Assembly: GCF_001613165.1 (NCBI RefSeq)
Contig: NZ_BDBV01000013.1
Location: 1-32,825, forward strand
Source: Nocardia mexicana NBRC 108244
GTDB taxonomy: Bacteria > Actinomycetota > Actinomycetes > Mycobacteriales > Mycobacteriaceae
Reading direction: 5' to 3'
DNA length: 32,825 bases
Part shown: piece by piece, positions 22,223 through 30,185 of the stretch
How positions within the stretch are numbered: position 1 is the first letter of the stretch
Layout of the letters: each line of letters opens with the position of its first letter
The notes under the pieces: generated by a model
Seen by the model: the letters and a program-made list of their open reading frames with translations, nothing else
Databases searched by the model: none
What the model was told of the DNA's origin: nothing
Translations under genes and position numbers: made by a program

Positions 22223-23692
22223 GTGTCAATGCTCGAAACTCGTTCCACCCCAACACGTACCGCTGCGGCACCGCCTGCCGAGCCCGCCCCGTATCCCGCC
22301 CGCTGGCGGGTGCTCCCGGTCGTGCTGAGCGCCATCTTCATGGCGATGTTCGACTGGTTCGTGGTCAATGTCGCGGCGTCCTCGCTGCAGACCGACCTGC
22401 ACGCCGGGGAGGCGGCGCTGGAGCTGATCGTCGGCGGCTACGGTTTCGCCTTCGCCTCCGGCCTGATCACCGGCGGACGGCTCGGTGACCTGCACGGGCA
22501 TCGCCGGTTGTTCGCGATCGGCATGCTGGCCTTCGCGGCGGCCTCGCTGCTGTGCGGCCTGGCGCCCACCGCCTGGGCGCTGGTGGTCTTCCGCATCCTG
22601 CAGGGCGCGACGGCGGCGCTGATGGTGCCGCAGATGCTGGCGCTGATCAACACCATGTTCCCGGTGTCCGAACGCCCCCGGGCGATGGCCGCCTACGGCG
22701 CCACCATCGGCACCGGCGCGGTCGCCGGGCAGGTGCTCGGCGGCGTGCTGCTCGACGCCGACCTGTTCGGCTGGGGCTGGCGCACCATCTTCTACATCAA
22801 CGTGCCGGTCGGCCTGGCCGCCGCCGCACTCGCCGCGCGCTGGCTGCCCGCGCACGAGCGCAACCAGCGCCCGAAGCTGGATCCGGTGGGCGCCCTGGGC
22901 ATTTCGGCCGCGCTCGCGCTGCTGCTGGTGCCGATCACCGTCGGGCGGCCCGAGGGCTGGCCGCTGTGGACCTGGATCTCCATGGTGGCCTCGGCGCCCG
23001 TCATGGCGCTCACCCTGCGCTACGAGCGACTGCTCGCCCGCCGCGGCGGTCAACCGGTGCTCGACATGTCGATGGTGCGGGAGCGGGTGTTCCGCTCGGG
23101 CCTGGTGATCTCCGGTGGCTACCTGACCTTCTTCGCCGGGTTCATGCTGTGCCTGACACTGCTGCTGCAGAACGGGCTCGGATTGTCGCCGCTGCCCGCG
23201 GGACTGGCATTCGCGCCGCTGGGTCTGTGCTTCGCCGCCAGCTCGTTCTTCCTGTCCCGCCGGGTCGCCGACCGGATCGGCAACCGGGTGATGGTGGCCG
23301 GCACCCTGACCAGCCTGGTCGGCCTCGCACTAACCTTCGCGGTGCTGACCTGGTTCGGCTCCGACCTCAGCCCCTGGGCCCTCGTCCCCGGCATGATGAT
23401 CGTCGGCATCGGCAACGGCCTGACCATCCCGTCGGCGATCGGCGCGGTGCTGTCCTCGGGCATCCCGCCGCAGCAGGCGGGCATGGCCGCGGGCGTGCTC
23501 ACCACCTCGCAGCAGTTCGGAAACGCCATCGGCGCAACGGTTCTGGGCACCATTTTCTTCTCGGCCCTCGGATCCGCAAGCGGCACGGGCGATTACGTCA
23601 CCGCCATGCAGGCCGCCGCCCTCGCAGGCTTCCTCGTCCTCGCGATCGTCCTCGCCGCCGCCTTCACCCTCCCCCGCCAGACCACCCGATAA
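22223..23692 (+). CDS. MFS efflux transporter, DHA2 family (14 TM)
   Basis: The 489-residue protein has about 14 membrane helices and the DHA2 drug:proton antiporter hallmarks: AIFMAMFDWFVVNVAASSLQ in the first helix, GGRLGDLHGHRRLF (motif A), FRILQGATAALMVPQ in helix 4, and GWRTIFYINVPVG after helix 6. The second half includes GIGNGLTIPSAIGAVLSSG and AGMAAGVLTTSQQFGNAIG. Such pumps export drugs, dyes or metabolites; substrate is unknown. I prefer the GTG at 22223, six bases after GGGAG, over ATG 22229; an earlier frame to 22124 is unlikely. Regulation by the divergent TetR is indicated by two operators. A strong nested hairpin follows the stop. Confidence 0.93.
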   Translation: MSMLETRSTPTRTAAAPPAEPAPYPARWRVLPVVLSAIFMAMFDWFVVNVAASSLQTDLHAGEAALELIVGGYGFAFASGLITGGRLGDLHGHRRLFAIGMLAFAAASLLCGLAPTAWALVVFRILQGATAALMVPQMLALINTMFPVSERPRAMAAYGATIGTGAVAGQVLGGVLLDADLFGWGWRTIFYINVPVGLAAAALAARWLPAHERNQRPKLDPVGALGISAALALLLVPITVGRPEGWPLWTWISMVASAPVMALTLRYERLLARRGGQPVLDMSMVRERVFRSGLVISGGYLTFFAGFMLCLTLLLQNGLGLSPLPAGLAFAPLGLCFAASSFFLSRRVADRIGNRVMVAGTLTSLVGLALTFAVLTWFGSDLSPWALVPGMMIVGIGNGLTIPSAIGAVLSSGIPPQQAGMAAGVLTTSQQFGNAIGATVLGTIFFSALGSASGTGDYVTAMQAAALAGFLVLAIVLAAAFTLPRQTTR

Positions 23693-23695
23693 CGC

Positions 23696-23765
23696 CGCAC
23701 CCCTTATCCGTTCGCGCACCCGCTGCAAGGCCATGCAGCGGGTGCGCGAATATGCACGGGGTGCG
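23696..23765. terminator. Nested double hairpin between convergent genes
   Basis: The inner stem pairs 23711-23727 with 23734-23750, 17 perfect base pairs around a six-base loop (AGGCCA). An outer stem pairs CGCACCCC (23696-23703) with GGGGTGCG (23758-23765). It separates the pump gene (stop 23692) from the leftward GroES-like gene (stop 23789) and probably terminates both. Confidence 0.75.
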
Positions 23766-23788
23766 TCGATGGCAGGTCCGGCAGGGTC

Positions 23789-24109
23789 CTAGAGATACAG
23801 TCCCGTGCCGTGTTCTGGGCGTTCGCTGGCTACGGCGTGGAGGTCGCGTTCGCGCATGACCAAGTACGCCTGGCCCTGGACTTCGACCTCGAATTGGTCA
23901 TCAGCACTGAACAAGACGCGGTCGCCGACGGCGACGCTGCGCACGTGCGAGCCCACCCCGCACACCTCGCCCCAGTTCAGTCGCTTGGCCACCTGCGCGG
24001 TGGCCGGAATCAGAATGCCGCCGCTACTGCGCCGCTCCCCGGGTTCCTCGGAGATGCGGACCATGACCCGGTCGTGCAGCATCTGGATCTCCAGCTTGGC
24101 ATCGGACAC
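23789..24109 (-). CDS. GroES-like co-chaperonin, stand-alone
   Basis: The 106-residue protein has the GroES fold pattern: LHDRVMVRISE, the mobile-loop region with SSGGILIPATAQ (about 28-39), WGEVCGVGSHVRSVAVGDRVLFSADDQFEVEVQGQAYLVMRERDLHAV. The GGI-hydrophobic segment corresponds to the loop that binds GroEL. It lacks the early K-P-L motif of housekeeping GroES and has no groEL neighbour, so it is likely a divergent paralogue with unknown client. The GTG start at 24109 follows TACGCT by six bases (leaderless). It is divergent from the FAD-linked oxidase, 70 bp apart. Confidence 0.85.
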   Translation of the reverse strand: MSDAKLEIQMLHDRVMVRISEEPGERRSSGGILIPATAQVAKRLNWGEVCGVGSHVRSVAVGDRVLFSADDQFEVEVQGQAYLVMRERDLHAVASERPEHGTGLYL

Positions 24110-24115
24110 CGGGGC

Positions 24116-24121
24116 AGCGTA
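24116..24121 (-). promoter_or_regulatory. -10 of leaderless GroES-like gene
   Basis: On the minus strand TACGCT is followed by six bases and GTG at 24109. Confidence 0.55.
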
Positions 24122-24167
24122 CTCCGGGACCGCGGCCCTGCTGCCACACGACCTGCTCGGGACGAAC

Positions 24168-24173
24168 TAGTTT
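24168..24173 (+). promoter_or_regulatory. -10 of leaderless FAD-oxidase gene
   Basis: TAGTTT is followed by six bases and the GTG at 24180. Confidence 0.55.
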
Positions 24174-24179
24174 CGAGGT

Positions 24180-25538
24180 GTGGACGTGAATACCCTTGCC
24201 GCACTGCTGCCCGAAGGCACGCTGGTCACCGATCCGGACATCCTCGCCGGATATCGGCAGGACCGGGCCTTCGATCCGGACGCCGGGACGCCGTCGGCGC
24301 TGGTGCGGCCCGCCACGACCCAGCAGGTCTCGACGGTCCTGAAGTGGGCCGACGAGCACCGGGTCGCGGTAGTCCCGCGCGGGGCGGGCACCGGGCTCTC
24401 CGGCGGCGCCACCGCGCAGAACGGCGCGCTGCTGCTGAGCACCGAGCGCATGCGCGAGATCACCGTCGACCCCGTGACCCGCACCGCCGTCGTGCAGCCG
24501 GGCCTGTTGAACGCCGAGGTCAAGCGGGCCGTGGCCGAGCACGGGCTGTGGTATCCGCCGGATCCGTCGTCGTTCGAGATCTGCTCGATCGGCGGCAACG
24601 CCGCCACCAACGCCGGCGGGCTGTGCTGCGTGAAGTACGGCGTCACCACCGATTACGTGCTCGGCATGCAGGTGGTGCTGGCCGACGGCACCGCGGTGCG
24701 CCTCGGCGGGCCGCGGCTGAAGGATTCCGCCGGGCTGTCGCTGACCAAGTTGTTCGTCGGCAGCGAGGGCACCCTCGGCGTCATCACCGAACTGACCCTG
24801 CGGCTGCTGCCCGCGCAGCCGCCGCAGAGCACCGTGGTCGCCACGTTCACCACGCTCACCGCCGCCACCGAGGCGATCCTGGCCGTCACCGCGCGGCTGC
24901 GGCCCTCGATGCTGGAGTTCATGGACTCGGTGGCGATCAACGCCGTCGAGGACGAACTGCGGATGGGCCTGGACCGCTCGGCGGCGGGCCTGCTGGTGGC
25001 ACGGTCGGACGCGCCCGGAAAGTACGCCGCCGAGGAGGCTGCCACCATCGTCTCCGCCTGCGAAACCGCCGGGGCGGCAGAGGTTTTCAGCACCGAGGAT
25101 CCCGAGGAGGGCGAGGCCTTCGCCGCGGCACGGCGATTCGCGATCCCCGCCGTGGAGCGCAAGGGCACGCTGCTGCTCGAGGACGTCGGGGTGCCGCTGC
25201 CGCGGCTGGGCGAACTGGTCACCGGGATCGCCGAGATCGCCGCGCGGCGCGACGTGCTGGTGTCGGTGATCGCGCACGCGGGCGACGGCAACACCCACCC
25301 GCTGATCGTGCACGACCCGAGCGACGCCGACGAGTCCGCCCGCGCCCAGCAGGCGTTCGGCGAGATCATGGACCTGGCCATCGCGCTGGGCGGCACCATC
25401 ACCGGCGAGCACGGCGTGGGCCGCCTCAAGAAGGCCTGGCTGCCCGATCAGCTGGGCCCGGACGTGATGGCGCTGACCCGGCGCGTCAAGGACGCGCTCG
25501 ACCCGCACGGCATCCTCAATCCCGGCGCGGTGCTGTAG
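24180..25538 (+). CDS. FAD-linked 2-hydroxyacid dehydrogenase (GlcD/D-lactate dehydrogenase type)
   Basis: The 452-residue enzyme has an N-terminal PCMH-type FAD domain (about 35-215) with PRGAGTGLSGGA (66-77), YPPDPSSFEICSIGGNAATNAGG and GSEGTLGVITELTL, and a C-terminal FAD-linked oxidase domain with AHAGDGNTHPLIVHD and GEHGVGRLKK (from about 409). This matches GlcD and FAD-dependent D-lactate dehydrogenases, which oxidise D-2-hydroxyacids to 2-oxoacids and pass electrons to quinone or a partner subunit. No glcE/glcF-like subunits are adjacent, so it probably works alone. The GTG at 24180 follows TAGTTT at leaderless spacing. A small GNAT-like gene follows after 41 bp. Confidence 0.93.
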   Translation: MDVNTLAALLPEGTLVTDPDILAGYRQDRAFDPDAGTPSALVRPATTQQVSTVLKWADEHRVAVVPRGAGTGLSGGATAQNGALLLSTERMREITVDPVTRTAVVQPGLLNAEVKRAVAEHGLWYPPDPSSFEICSIGGNAATNAGGLCCVKYGVTTDYVLGMQVVLADGTAVRLGGPRLKDSAGLSLTKLFVGSEGTLGVITELTLRLLPAQPPQSTVVATFTTLTAATEAILAVTARLRPSMLEFMDSVAINAVEDELRMGLDRSAAGLLVARSDAPGKYAAEEAATIVSACETAGAAEVFSTEDPEEGEAFAAARRFAIPAVERKGTLLLEDVGVPLPRLGELVTGIAEIAARRDVLVSVIAHAGDGNTHPLIVHDPSDADESARAQQAFGEIMDLAIALGGTITGEHGVGRLKKAWLPDQLGPDVMALTRRVKDALDPHGILNPGAVL

Positions 25539-25579
25539 GAACAAGGAACAACGGACGCCACCGAGGAGTTTCACCGCAC

Positions 25580-25870
25580 ATGACGACCAGGCTCGAGCAC
25601 AATGTCGCCGACACCCGCTACGAGATCTACCTAGACGACACCCTCGCCGGATATGCCGATTACGCCGACCGCGTCGACGGCGACCGGCAGATCCGGGATA
25701 TCCAGCACACGCTGACATTCCCGGAATTCCGCGGCCGCGGCGTGGCCGCGCAGGTGGTCGAATTCGCGCTGCAGGACGCCCGCGCGGCCGGCTTCGCCGT
25801 CGTCCCGACCTGCTGGTATGTCGAGAAGTTCATCGGCGAACACCGCGAGTACGCCGACCTGGTGGCCTAG
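25580..25870 (+). CDS. Small GNAT-like N-acetyltransferase (YidJ/Gtn10-type)
   Basis: The 96-residue protein has a short GNAT fold: RYEIYLDDTLAGYADYAD, then IQHTLTFPEFRGRGVAAQVVEFALQDAR, where FRGRGVA is the acetyl-CoA pyrophosphate loop, and VVPTCWYVEKFIGEH near the end. These minimal one-domain GNATs with the P-x-C-W/S-Y-V-x-x-F/Y motif are widespread and of largely unknown substrate. The ATG follows GAGGAG by 11 bases, slightly long. It lies 41 bp downstream of the FAD oxidase and is probably co-transcribed. Its stop codon overlaps the convergent gene's stop. Confidence 0.9.
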   Translation: MTTRLEHNVADTRYEIYLDDTLAGYADYADRVDGDRQIRDIQHTLTFPEFRGRGVAAQVVEFALQDARAAGFAVVPTCWYVEKFIGEHREYADLVA

Positions 25871-26208
25871 TTGTTGCGAACGGCCCGGCGCCCCTGCGCC
25901 GGGCTGTTCCGCCGCCACACCAGAAACTGCCGATCGGTGACGCTGCCCATCGCCTCGATCACCTTGGCGTTGTCGAAACCCGGAAGTCGCTGTAAACGGA
26001 CGAGGAATGCGGTGTCGGCCGCCGAATGCGGGACGACACAGCCGTTCCCCTTCGCGCCGATCAGTACGAAGAACACATCATCGGCGAACGGACCATCCGC
26101 GGTGGTGATGATCCGGACCTCCGAAAGATCATGCCACGCAACCTCTTCGATCCGTCCGTTGTCCAACGTACGCCGGACGAATCTGTCGTTGATCTCGACT
26201 CCGGCCAT
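25867..26208 (-). CDS. Conserved hypothetical protein, 113 aa
   Basis: I do not recognise a named family. The protein opens MAGVEINDRFVRRTLDNGRIEEVAWHDLSEVRIITTADGPF, followed by DDVFFVLIGAKGNGCVVPHSAADTAFLVRLQRLPGF, a pattern of short strands and a helix resembling PH-like or immunity-type small proteins, but this is only an impression. No signal or membrane segment. The ATG at 26208 has CACTAT six bases upstream, a weak leaderless -10. It converges with the GNAT gene; the four bases CTAG at 25867-25870 supply both stop codons. Confidence 0.72.
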   Translation of the reverse strand: MAGVEINDRFVRRTLDNGRIEEVAWHDLSEVRIITTADGPFADDVFFVLIGAKGNGCVVPHSAADTAFLVRLQRLPGFDNAKVIEAMGSVTDRQFLVWRRNSPAQGRRAVRNN

Positions 26209-26309
26209 GCATCAATAGTGCTCCGTGCACGGCCGGTTCGATACCCCCAATTCGCCCGATTGCGAATGAAAGTACCGATGCAAGAACGGATCTGATCAGT
26301 CGTCTAAAT

Positions 26310-27467
26310 TTACCGAAGAATTGCGCGGGACATGACCAGTTTCTGGATCTGGTTGGTGCCCTCATAGATCTGGGTGATCTTGGCGTCGCGCATCATTCGC
26401 TCGACCGGGAAGTCGGTGGTGTACCCGGCGCCGCCGAACAGCTGCACCGCGTTGGTGGTGACCTCCATCGCCACGTCCGAGGCGAAGCACTTCGAGGCCG
26501 CGGAGATGAACCCGAGGTTCTTCTCGCCCCGCTCGGCGCGCGCGGCGGAGGTGTAGACCATCAGGCGCGCGGCCTCCACCTTCATCGCCATATCGGCGAG
26601 CATGAACTGCGTGTTCTGGAAATCGGCGATGGCCTTGCCGAACTGCTTGCGGTCCTTGGTGTAGGCGATCGCGGCGTCCAGCGCGCCCTGCGCGATGCCG
26701 ACGGCCTGCGCGCCGATGGTCGGGCGGGTGTGGTCGAGGGTCTGCAGCGCGGTCTTGAAGCCGGTGCCCGGCTCGCCGACGATGCGGTCGCCCGGCACCC
26801 GGCAGTTCTCGAAGTACAGCTCCGCGGTGGGCGACCCCTTGATGCCGAGCTTGTGCTCGAGCGGGCCGACCACGAAGCCCTCGTCGTCCTTGTGCACCAG
26901 GAACGCCGAGATGCCGTTGGCGCCCTTCTCCGCATCGGTCACCGCCATGACGGTGTACCAGGAAGACTTGCCGCCGTTGGTGATCCAGCACTTGGAGCCG
27001 TTCAGGACCCAGCCGTCACCGTCCTGCTTGGCCCGGGTGCGCATGCTCGCCGCATCGGAGCCGGCCTCGCGCTCGGACAGCGCGTAGGAGGCCATTTCGC
27101 CGTTGACGATATCCGGTAGCACCTGCTGCTTGAGCTCCTCCGAACCGTTGAGGATCAGGCCCATGGTGCCGAGCTTGTTCACGGCCGGGATCAGCGACGA
27201 CGAGCCGCACACCCGCGCGACCTCCTCGATCACGATGCAGGTCGCGACCGAATCCGCGCCCTGGCCGCCGTAGGCCTCGGGGACGTGCACGGCGTTGAAC
27301 CCGGCGGCGTTGAGCGCGTCCAGGGCCTCCTGCGGGAACCGGGAGTGCTCGTCGACGTCCTTGGCGTGCGGTGCGATCTCCTTCTCCGCCAGGCCGCGAA
27401 TGGCCGCGCGCAACTCGTTGTGGATGTCGTCGAGTTTGAACAGGTCGAAGTCGGGGTTTCCCGCCAT
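26310..27467 (-). CDS. fadE25: Acyl-CoA dehydrogenase
   Basis: The 385-residue enzyme is a typical acyl-CoA dehydrogenase, FAD-dependent, oxidising acyl-CoA to 2-enoyl-CoA in the cytosol and passing electrons to ETF. It shows YALSEREAGSDAASMRTRA and WVLNGSKCWITNGG (substrate/FAD domain), DRKQFGKAIADFQ, QLFGGAGYT and YEGTNQIQKL with catalytic Glu369. Length is normal. The ATG at 27467 follows AGGAG by eight bases; a longer frame to 27530 covers the operator. Gene order with purE, purK and GtrA matches M. tuberculosis fadE25, from which I take the symbol. A TATACT promoter at 27550-27555 is flanked by two TetR-type operators. Confidence 0.94.
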   Translation of the reverse strand: MAGNPDFDLFKLDDIHNELRAAIRGLAEKEIAPHAKDVDEHSRFPQEALDALNAAGFNAVHVPEAYGGQGADSVATCIVIEEVARVCGSSSLIPAVNKLGTMGLILNGSEELKQQVLPDIVNGEMASYALSEREAGSDAASMRTRAKQDGDGWVLNGSKCWITNGGKSSWYTVMAVTDAEKGANGISAFLVHKDDEGFVVGPLEHKLGIKGSPTAELYFENCRVPGDRIVGEPGTGFKTALQTLDHTRPTIGAQAVGIAQGALDAAIAYTKDRKQFGKAIADFQNTQFMLADMAMKVEAARLMVYTSAARAERGEKNLGFISAASKCFASDVAMEVTTNAVQLFGGAGYTTDFPVERMMRDAKITQIYEGTNQIQKLVMSRAILR

Positions 27468-27525
27468 GGGTGCGCTCCTGGTCGTCGGGGGTGTATCGCC
27501 GGAATCCGCGAATCTCCAGCGTGTC

Positions 27526-27538
27526 GGCACTCAGTGCC
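27526..27538. promoter_or_regulatory. Operator downstream of the fadE25 promoter
   Basis: GGCACTCAGTGCC is a perfect 13-bp palindrome (odd centre). It lies just past the predicted transcription start of fadE25, so bound repressor would block elongation. Confidence 0.65.
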
Positions 27539-27549
27539 AGTCAGAATCG

Positions 27550-27555
27550 AGTATA
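27550..27555 (-). promoter_or_regulatory. fadE25 -10 element
   Basis: TATACT on the minus strand is a strong TANNNT match about 82 bp before the fadE25 start codon, leaving a short leader that contains the operator and the ribosome site. Confidence 0.6.
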
Positions 27556-27600
27556 GGGCCCAACAGCGCGGCCACATGCATGGATGTTCCCTATTTCACG

Positions 27601-27615
27601 TGGCACCGAGTGTCA
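27601..27615. promoter_or_regulatory. Second operator upstream of the fadE25 promoter
   Basis: TGGCACCGAGTGTCA is an imperfect palindrome that matches the site at 27526-27538 at 10 of 13 core positions. It lies between the fadE25 promoter and the end of the TetR gene. Confidence 0.6.
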
Positions 27616-27631
27616 TGATGCCCGCGTTTTT

Positions 27632-28330
27632 CTACTCTCTCAGATTACCGAGCCGACGCGCGACCAGGTCACCGACCTGTCGCGGCGGCATGTCACGCGG
27701 GAACACCGCTACCACCAACTGCTCGCCGTCGCCCGCGCGTCCCCCGCGGGGAATCGTCGCCAATGCCGCCCGCAGATCCGCGGCACTCGCATCGGGCCGG
27801 GTGTGTTCGGTGGCCCGCGAGCCCGCCTCGGGTGTCGCACGCACCATCCGCCGCAGCAGATAGTTGTGCGTCGCGGTGACCGCGGCGGTGAACTGGATCA
27901 GCGCCAAATCCGCCACCTCGGGCAGCCGGGACCGCAGGTAGTCGGTGAACAGCCGCTCGTAGCGGAACACCGTCACGATCTCGCGATCGCGCAGTGCCGG
28001 CACCTGCCGCACCACCCGGTACCGCCGCGCCGCCAGCTCCCTGGTCTGCGTGAACCGTTCGAACACCCCCACCACGGCCTCGCACACCGCGTCCCACGGA
28101 TCTTCCTGTGCCGCATCGAGATACGCCTGCGCCCGGGCCAGCTGCTCCTCGTGGTCGGCGAAGACAACGTCCTCCTTGGACCGGAACTGCCGGAAGAAGG
28201 TGCGGCGGGAGATGCCCGCGGCCTCCGCGATCTCGTCGACCGTCGTTGCCTCGTAACCCTTTTCGGCGAACAACCGCAGCGCGTGATCGACCACCGCGAG
28301 CCGGAACCGCGTATCCCCGGAGCTACTCAT
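27632..28330 (-). CDS. TetR-family regulator between purE and fadE25
   Basis: The 232-residue protein has a TetR DNA-binding domain (RLAVVDHALRLFAEKGYEATT, then IAEAAGISRRTFFRQFRSKEDVVFADH, about 9-60) and a long helical C-terminal domain with AARRYRVVRQVPALRDREI, typical of the TetR group with MftR- or AcrR-like effector domains. The FFRQF recognition helix is the common fatty-acid-regulator form. The ATG is 17 bp past purE and has no clear ribosome site or promoter, so it is probably expressed with purKE. Two palindromes in the following gap suggest it controls fadE25; acyl-CoA is a plausible effector (inference). Confidence 0.92.
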   Translation of the reverse strand: MSSSGDTRFRLAVVDHALRLFAEKGYEATTVDEIAEAAGISRRTFFRQFRSKEDVVFADHEEQLARAQAYLDAAQEDPWDAVCEAVVGVFERFTQTRELAARRYRVVRQVPALRDREIVTVFRYERLFTDYLRSRLPEVADLALIQFTAAVTATHNYLLRRMVRATPEAGSRATEHTRPDASAADLRAALATIPRGGRAGDGEQLVVAVFPRDMPPRQVGDLVARRLGNLRE

Positions 28331-28347
28331 CGCACCCGGCCGCCCGC

Positions 28348-28878
28348 TCAGCCCAGCAGCCGGGTGCGTAGCGCGTCGTCCTTCTCCAGCACCATCTTCT
28401 CCAGACCGGCCTGGAATTGCTCCATGCGAGAACGTAATTCGGGTTCGGCGGCGGCGAGGATGCGCACCGCGAGCAGCCCGGCGTTGCGCGCGCCGCCGAT
28501 GGATACGGTGGCCACCGGGACCCCGGCGGGCATCTGCACGATGGAGAGCAGCGAATCCATGCCGTCCAGATACTTCAGCGGCACCGGGACGCCGATCACC
28601 GGCAGCGCGGTCGCCGAGGCCACCATGCCGGGCAGGTGAGCGGCGCCGCCCGCACCGGCGATGATCACCCGGATGCCCCGATCCGCGGCGGTGCGGGCGT
28701 AGTCGAGCATGCGCTGGGGGGTGCGGTGCGCCGACACCACCCCGACCTCGAAGCGAATCCCGAACTCCGCCAGCGCCTCCGCGGCCGCCTCCATCGTCGG
28801 CCAGTCGGAATCGCTGCCCATGATCAGGCCGACGCGCGCTCCGTCGCCGTCGAGCAGACCTGCCTCGTCATTCCCCAT
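28348..28878 (-). CDS. purE: 5-(carboxyamino)imidazole ribonucleotide mutase
   Basis: The 176-residue enzyme is class I PurE, which converts N5-CAIR to CAIR in purine synthesis. Conserved motifs: [13 protein letters not shown] (17-29), SAHRTP with His51, [17 protein letters not shown] and [22 protein letters not shown]. Length fits. Its start overlaps the end of purK by 11 bases, showing coupling. The first 14 residues precede the fold. Downstream is a TetR gene. Confidence 0.97.
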   Translation of the reverse strand: MGNDEAGLLDGDGARVGLIMGSDSDWPTMEAAAEALAEFGIRFEVGVVSAHRTPQRMLDYARTAADRGIRVIIAGAGGAAHLPGMVASATALPVIGVPVPLKYLDGMDSLLSIVQMPAGVPVATVSIGGARNAGLLAVRILAAAEPELRSRMEQFQAGLEKMVLEKDDALRTRLLG

Positions 28879-30103
28879 GGGGATCCCATCCGTCGGTCCA
28901 TTCCGCGTGCGACATCCACCGTGCCGCGCGCTCCGCCTTCTCGCGCACCACCGCCACCTCGTCGCCGAGGATGTTGATGTGCCCGATCTTGCGGTTCGGG
29001 CGCTCGCCCTTGCCGTACAGGTGTACCCGCGCCTCGGGCATGCGCGCGAACAGATGATGGAGCCGCTCGTCCATCGACATGGCGGGCGCCTCGGGCGCGC
29101 CCAGGATATTGGCCATCACCGTCACCGGCGCCAGCGCGGCCGTACCGCCGAGCGGATAGTCCAGCACCGCGCGCAGATGCTGCTCGAACTGGCCGGTCAC
29201 CGCGCCGTCCATGCTCCAGTGCCCGGAGTTGTGCGGGCGCATCGCCAGCTCGTTCACCAGCAGTTCGCCGGTGTGGGTCTCGAACAGCTCCACCGCCATC
29301 GCGCCGGTGGTGCCGAGTTCGGCGGCGAGCCGCAGCGCCAGCGCCGAGGCGGCGGCGGCCGCCCGCTCCGGTAGCTCGGGCGCGGGGGCGATCACCACCG
29401 CGCACTGCCCTTCGCGCTGCACGGTCTCGACCACCGGCCACGCCGCCGCCTGGCCGAACGGCGAGCGCGCCACCATCGCCGACAGCTCCCGCTTCAGATC
29501 GACCCGCTGCTCGGCCAGCAGCTCGACGCCGTGGGCCAGCTGATCGTTCACGATCCGCTCGGCCTCGGCCGCCGATCCGGGCATCCACACGCCGCGCCCG
29601 TCGTAGCCGCCGCGCACCGCCTTCACCACACAGGGCCAGCCGTGCTCGTCGCCGAAAGCGACCGCGTCCCGGGCGGATTCGACCGAGGTGAAGTCCGGCA
29701 CCGGAACGCCCAGCTCACGCAGCCGCGTGCGCATGGCGAGCTTGTCCTGCGCGAAGATCAGGGCCTCCGGCGGCGGCTGCACGCTCACGCCCTCGGCGAC
29801 CAGCGCCCGCAGATGCTCGGTCGGCACATGCTCGTGGTCGAAGGTCAGTGCGTGCGAGCCGACGGCGGCCTTGCGCAGGGCGGCCAGATCGGTGTGCGAC
29901 CCCAGCACGATGTCGGGGGTGACCTGGGCGGCGGGATCGTCGGGCCGCTCGGCGAGCACCCGGAGCCGCTGCCCGAGGGCGATGGCGGCCTGATGGGTCA
30001 TGCGCGCCAGCTGCCCACCGCCGATCATGGCAACGGTCGGCATGACGGCCGCATCGAAGGAACGGGACCCCGGGACGTCGGGTGACTCGGTGTGCTGGTT
30101 CAC
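28868..30103 (-). CDS. purK: 5-(carboxyamino)imidazole ribonucleotide synthase
   Basis: The 411-residue ATP-grasp enzyme makes N5-CAIR from AIR, bicarbonate and ATP. It shows [17 protein letters not shown] near the N-terminus, [37 protein letters not shown] (ATP-grasp), [27 protein letters not shown] and [10 protein letters not shown]. The start is uncertain: GTG at 30103 follows GGAGG but with short spacing; ATG 30121 is in frame, and M in MPTVAMIG is also possible. The gene is divergent from the GtrA gene (82 bp) and is coupled to purE. Confidence 0.96.
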   Translation of the reverse strand: MNQHTESPDVPGSRSFDAAVMPTVAMIGGGQLARMTHQAAIALGQRLRVLAERPDDPAAQVTPDIVLGSHTDLAALRKAAVGSHALTFDHEHVPTEHLRALVAEGVSVQPPPEALIFAQDKLAMRTRLRELGVPVPDFTSVESARDAVAFGDEHGWPCVVKAVRGGYDGRGVWMPGSAAEAERIVNDQLAHGVELLAEQRVDLKRELSAMVARSPFGQAAAWPVVETVQREGQCAVVIAPAPELPERAAAAASALALRLAAELGTTGAMAVELFETHTGELLVNELAMRPHNSGHWSMDGAVTGQFEQHLRAVLDYPLGGTAALAPVTVMANILGAPEAPAMSMDERLHHLFARMPEARVHLYGKGERPNRKIGHINILGDEVAVVREKAERAARWMSHAEWTDGWDPHGE

Positions 30104-30173
30104 GGCCCTCCATGGTGTCATGGCACCGGTCGGGCAAGTGCGTGCGGGTTGGTTGCCCGAAAATCGAGGCACG

Positions 30174-30179
30174 TAGACT
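30174..30179 (+). promoter_or_regulatory. -10 of leaderless GtrA gene
   Basis: TAGACT is followed by six bases and the GTG at 30186. TTGCCC at 30153-30158 could be the -35 with a short 15-bp spacer. Confidence 0.55.
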
Positions 30180-30185
30180 CGATCC

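Noticed and set aside
23810..25870. Rightward open frame of 686 codons across the GroES-like and FAD-oxidase genes
   Set aside because: Arginine-rich out-of-frame product that ends in the real GNAT reading frame; only the last 96 codons are protein-like.
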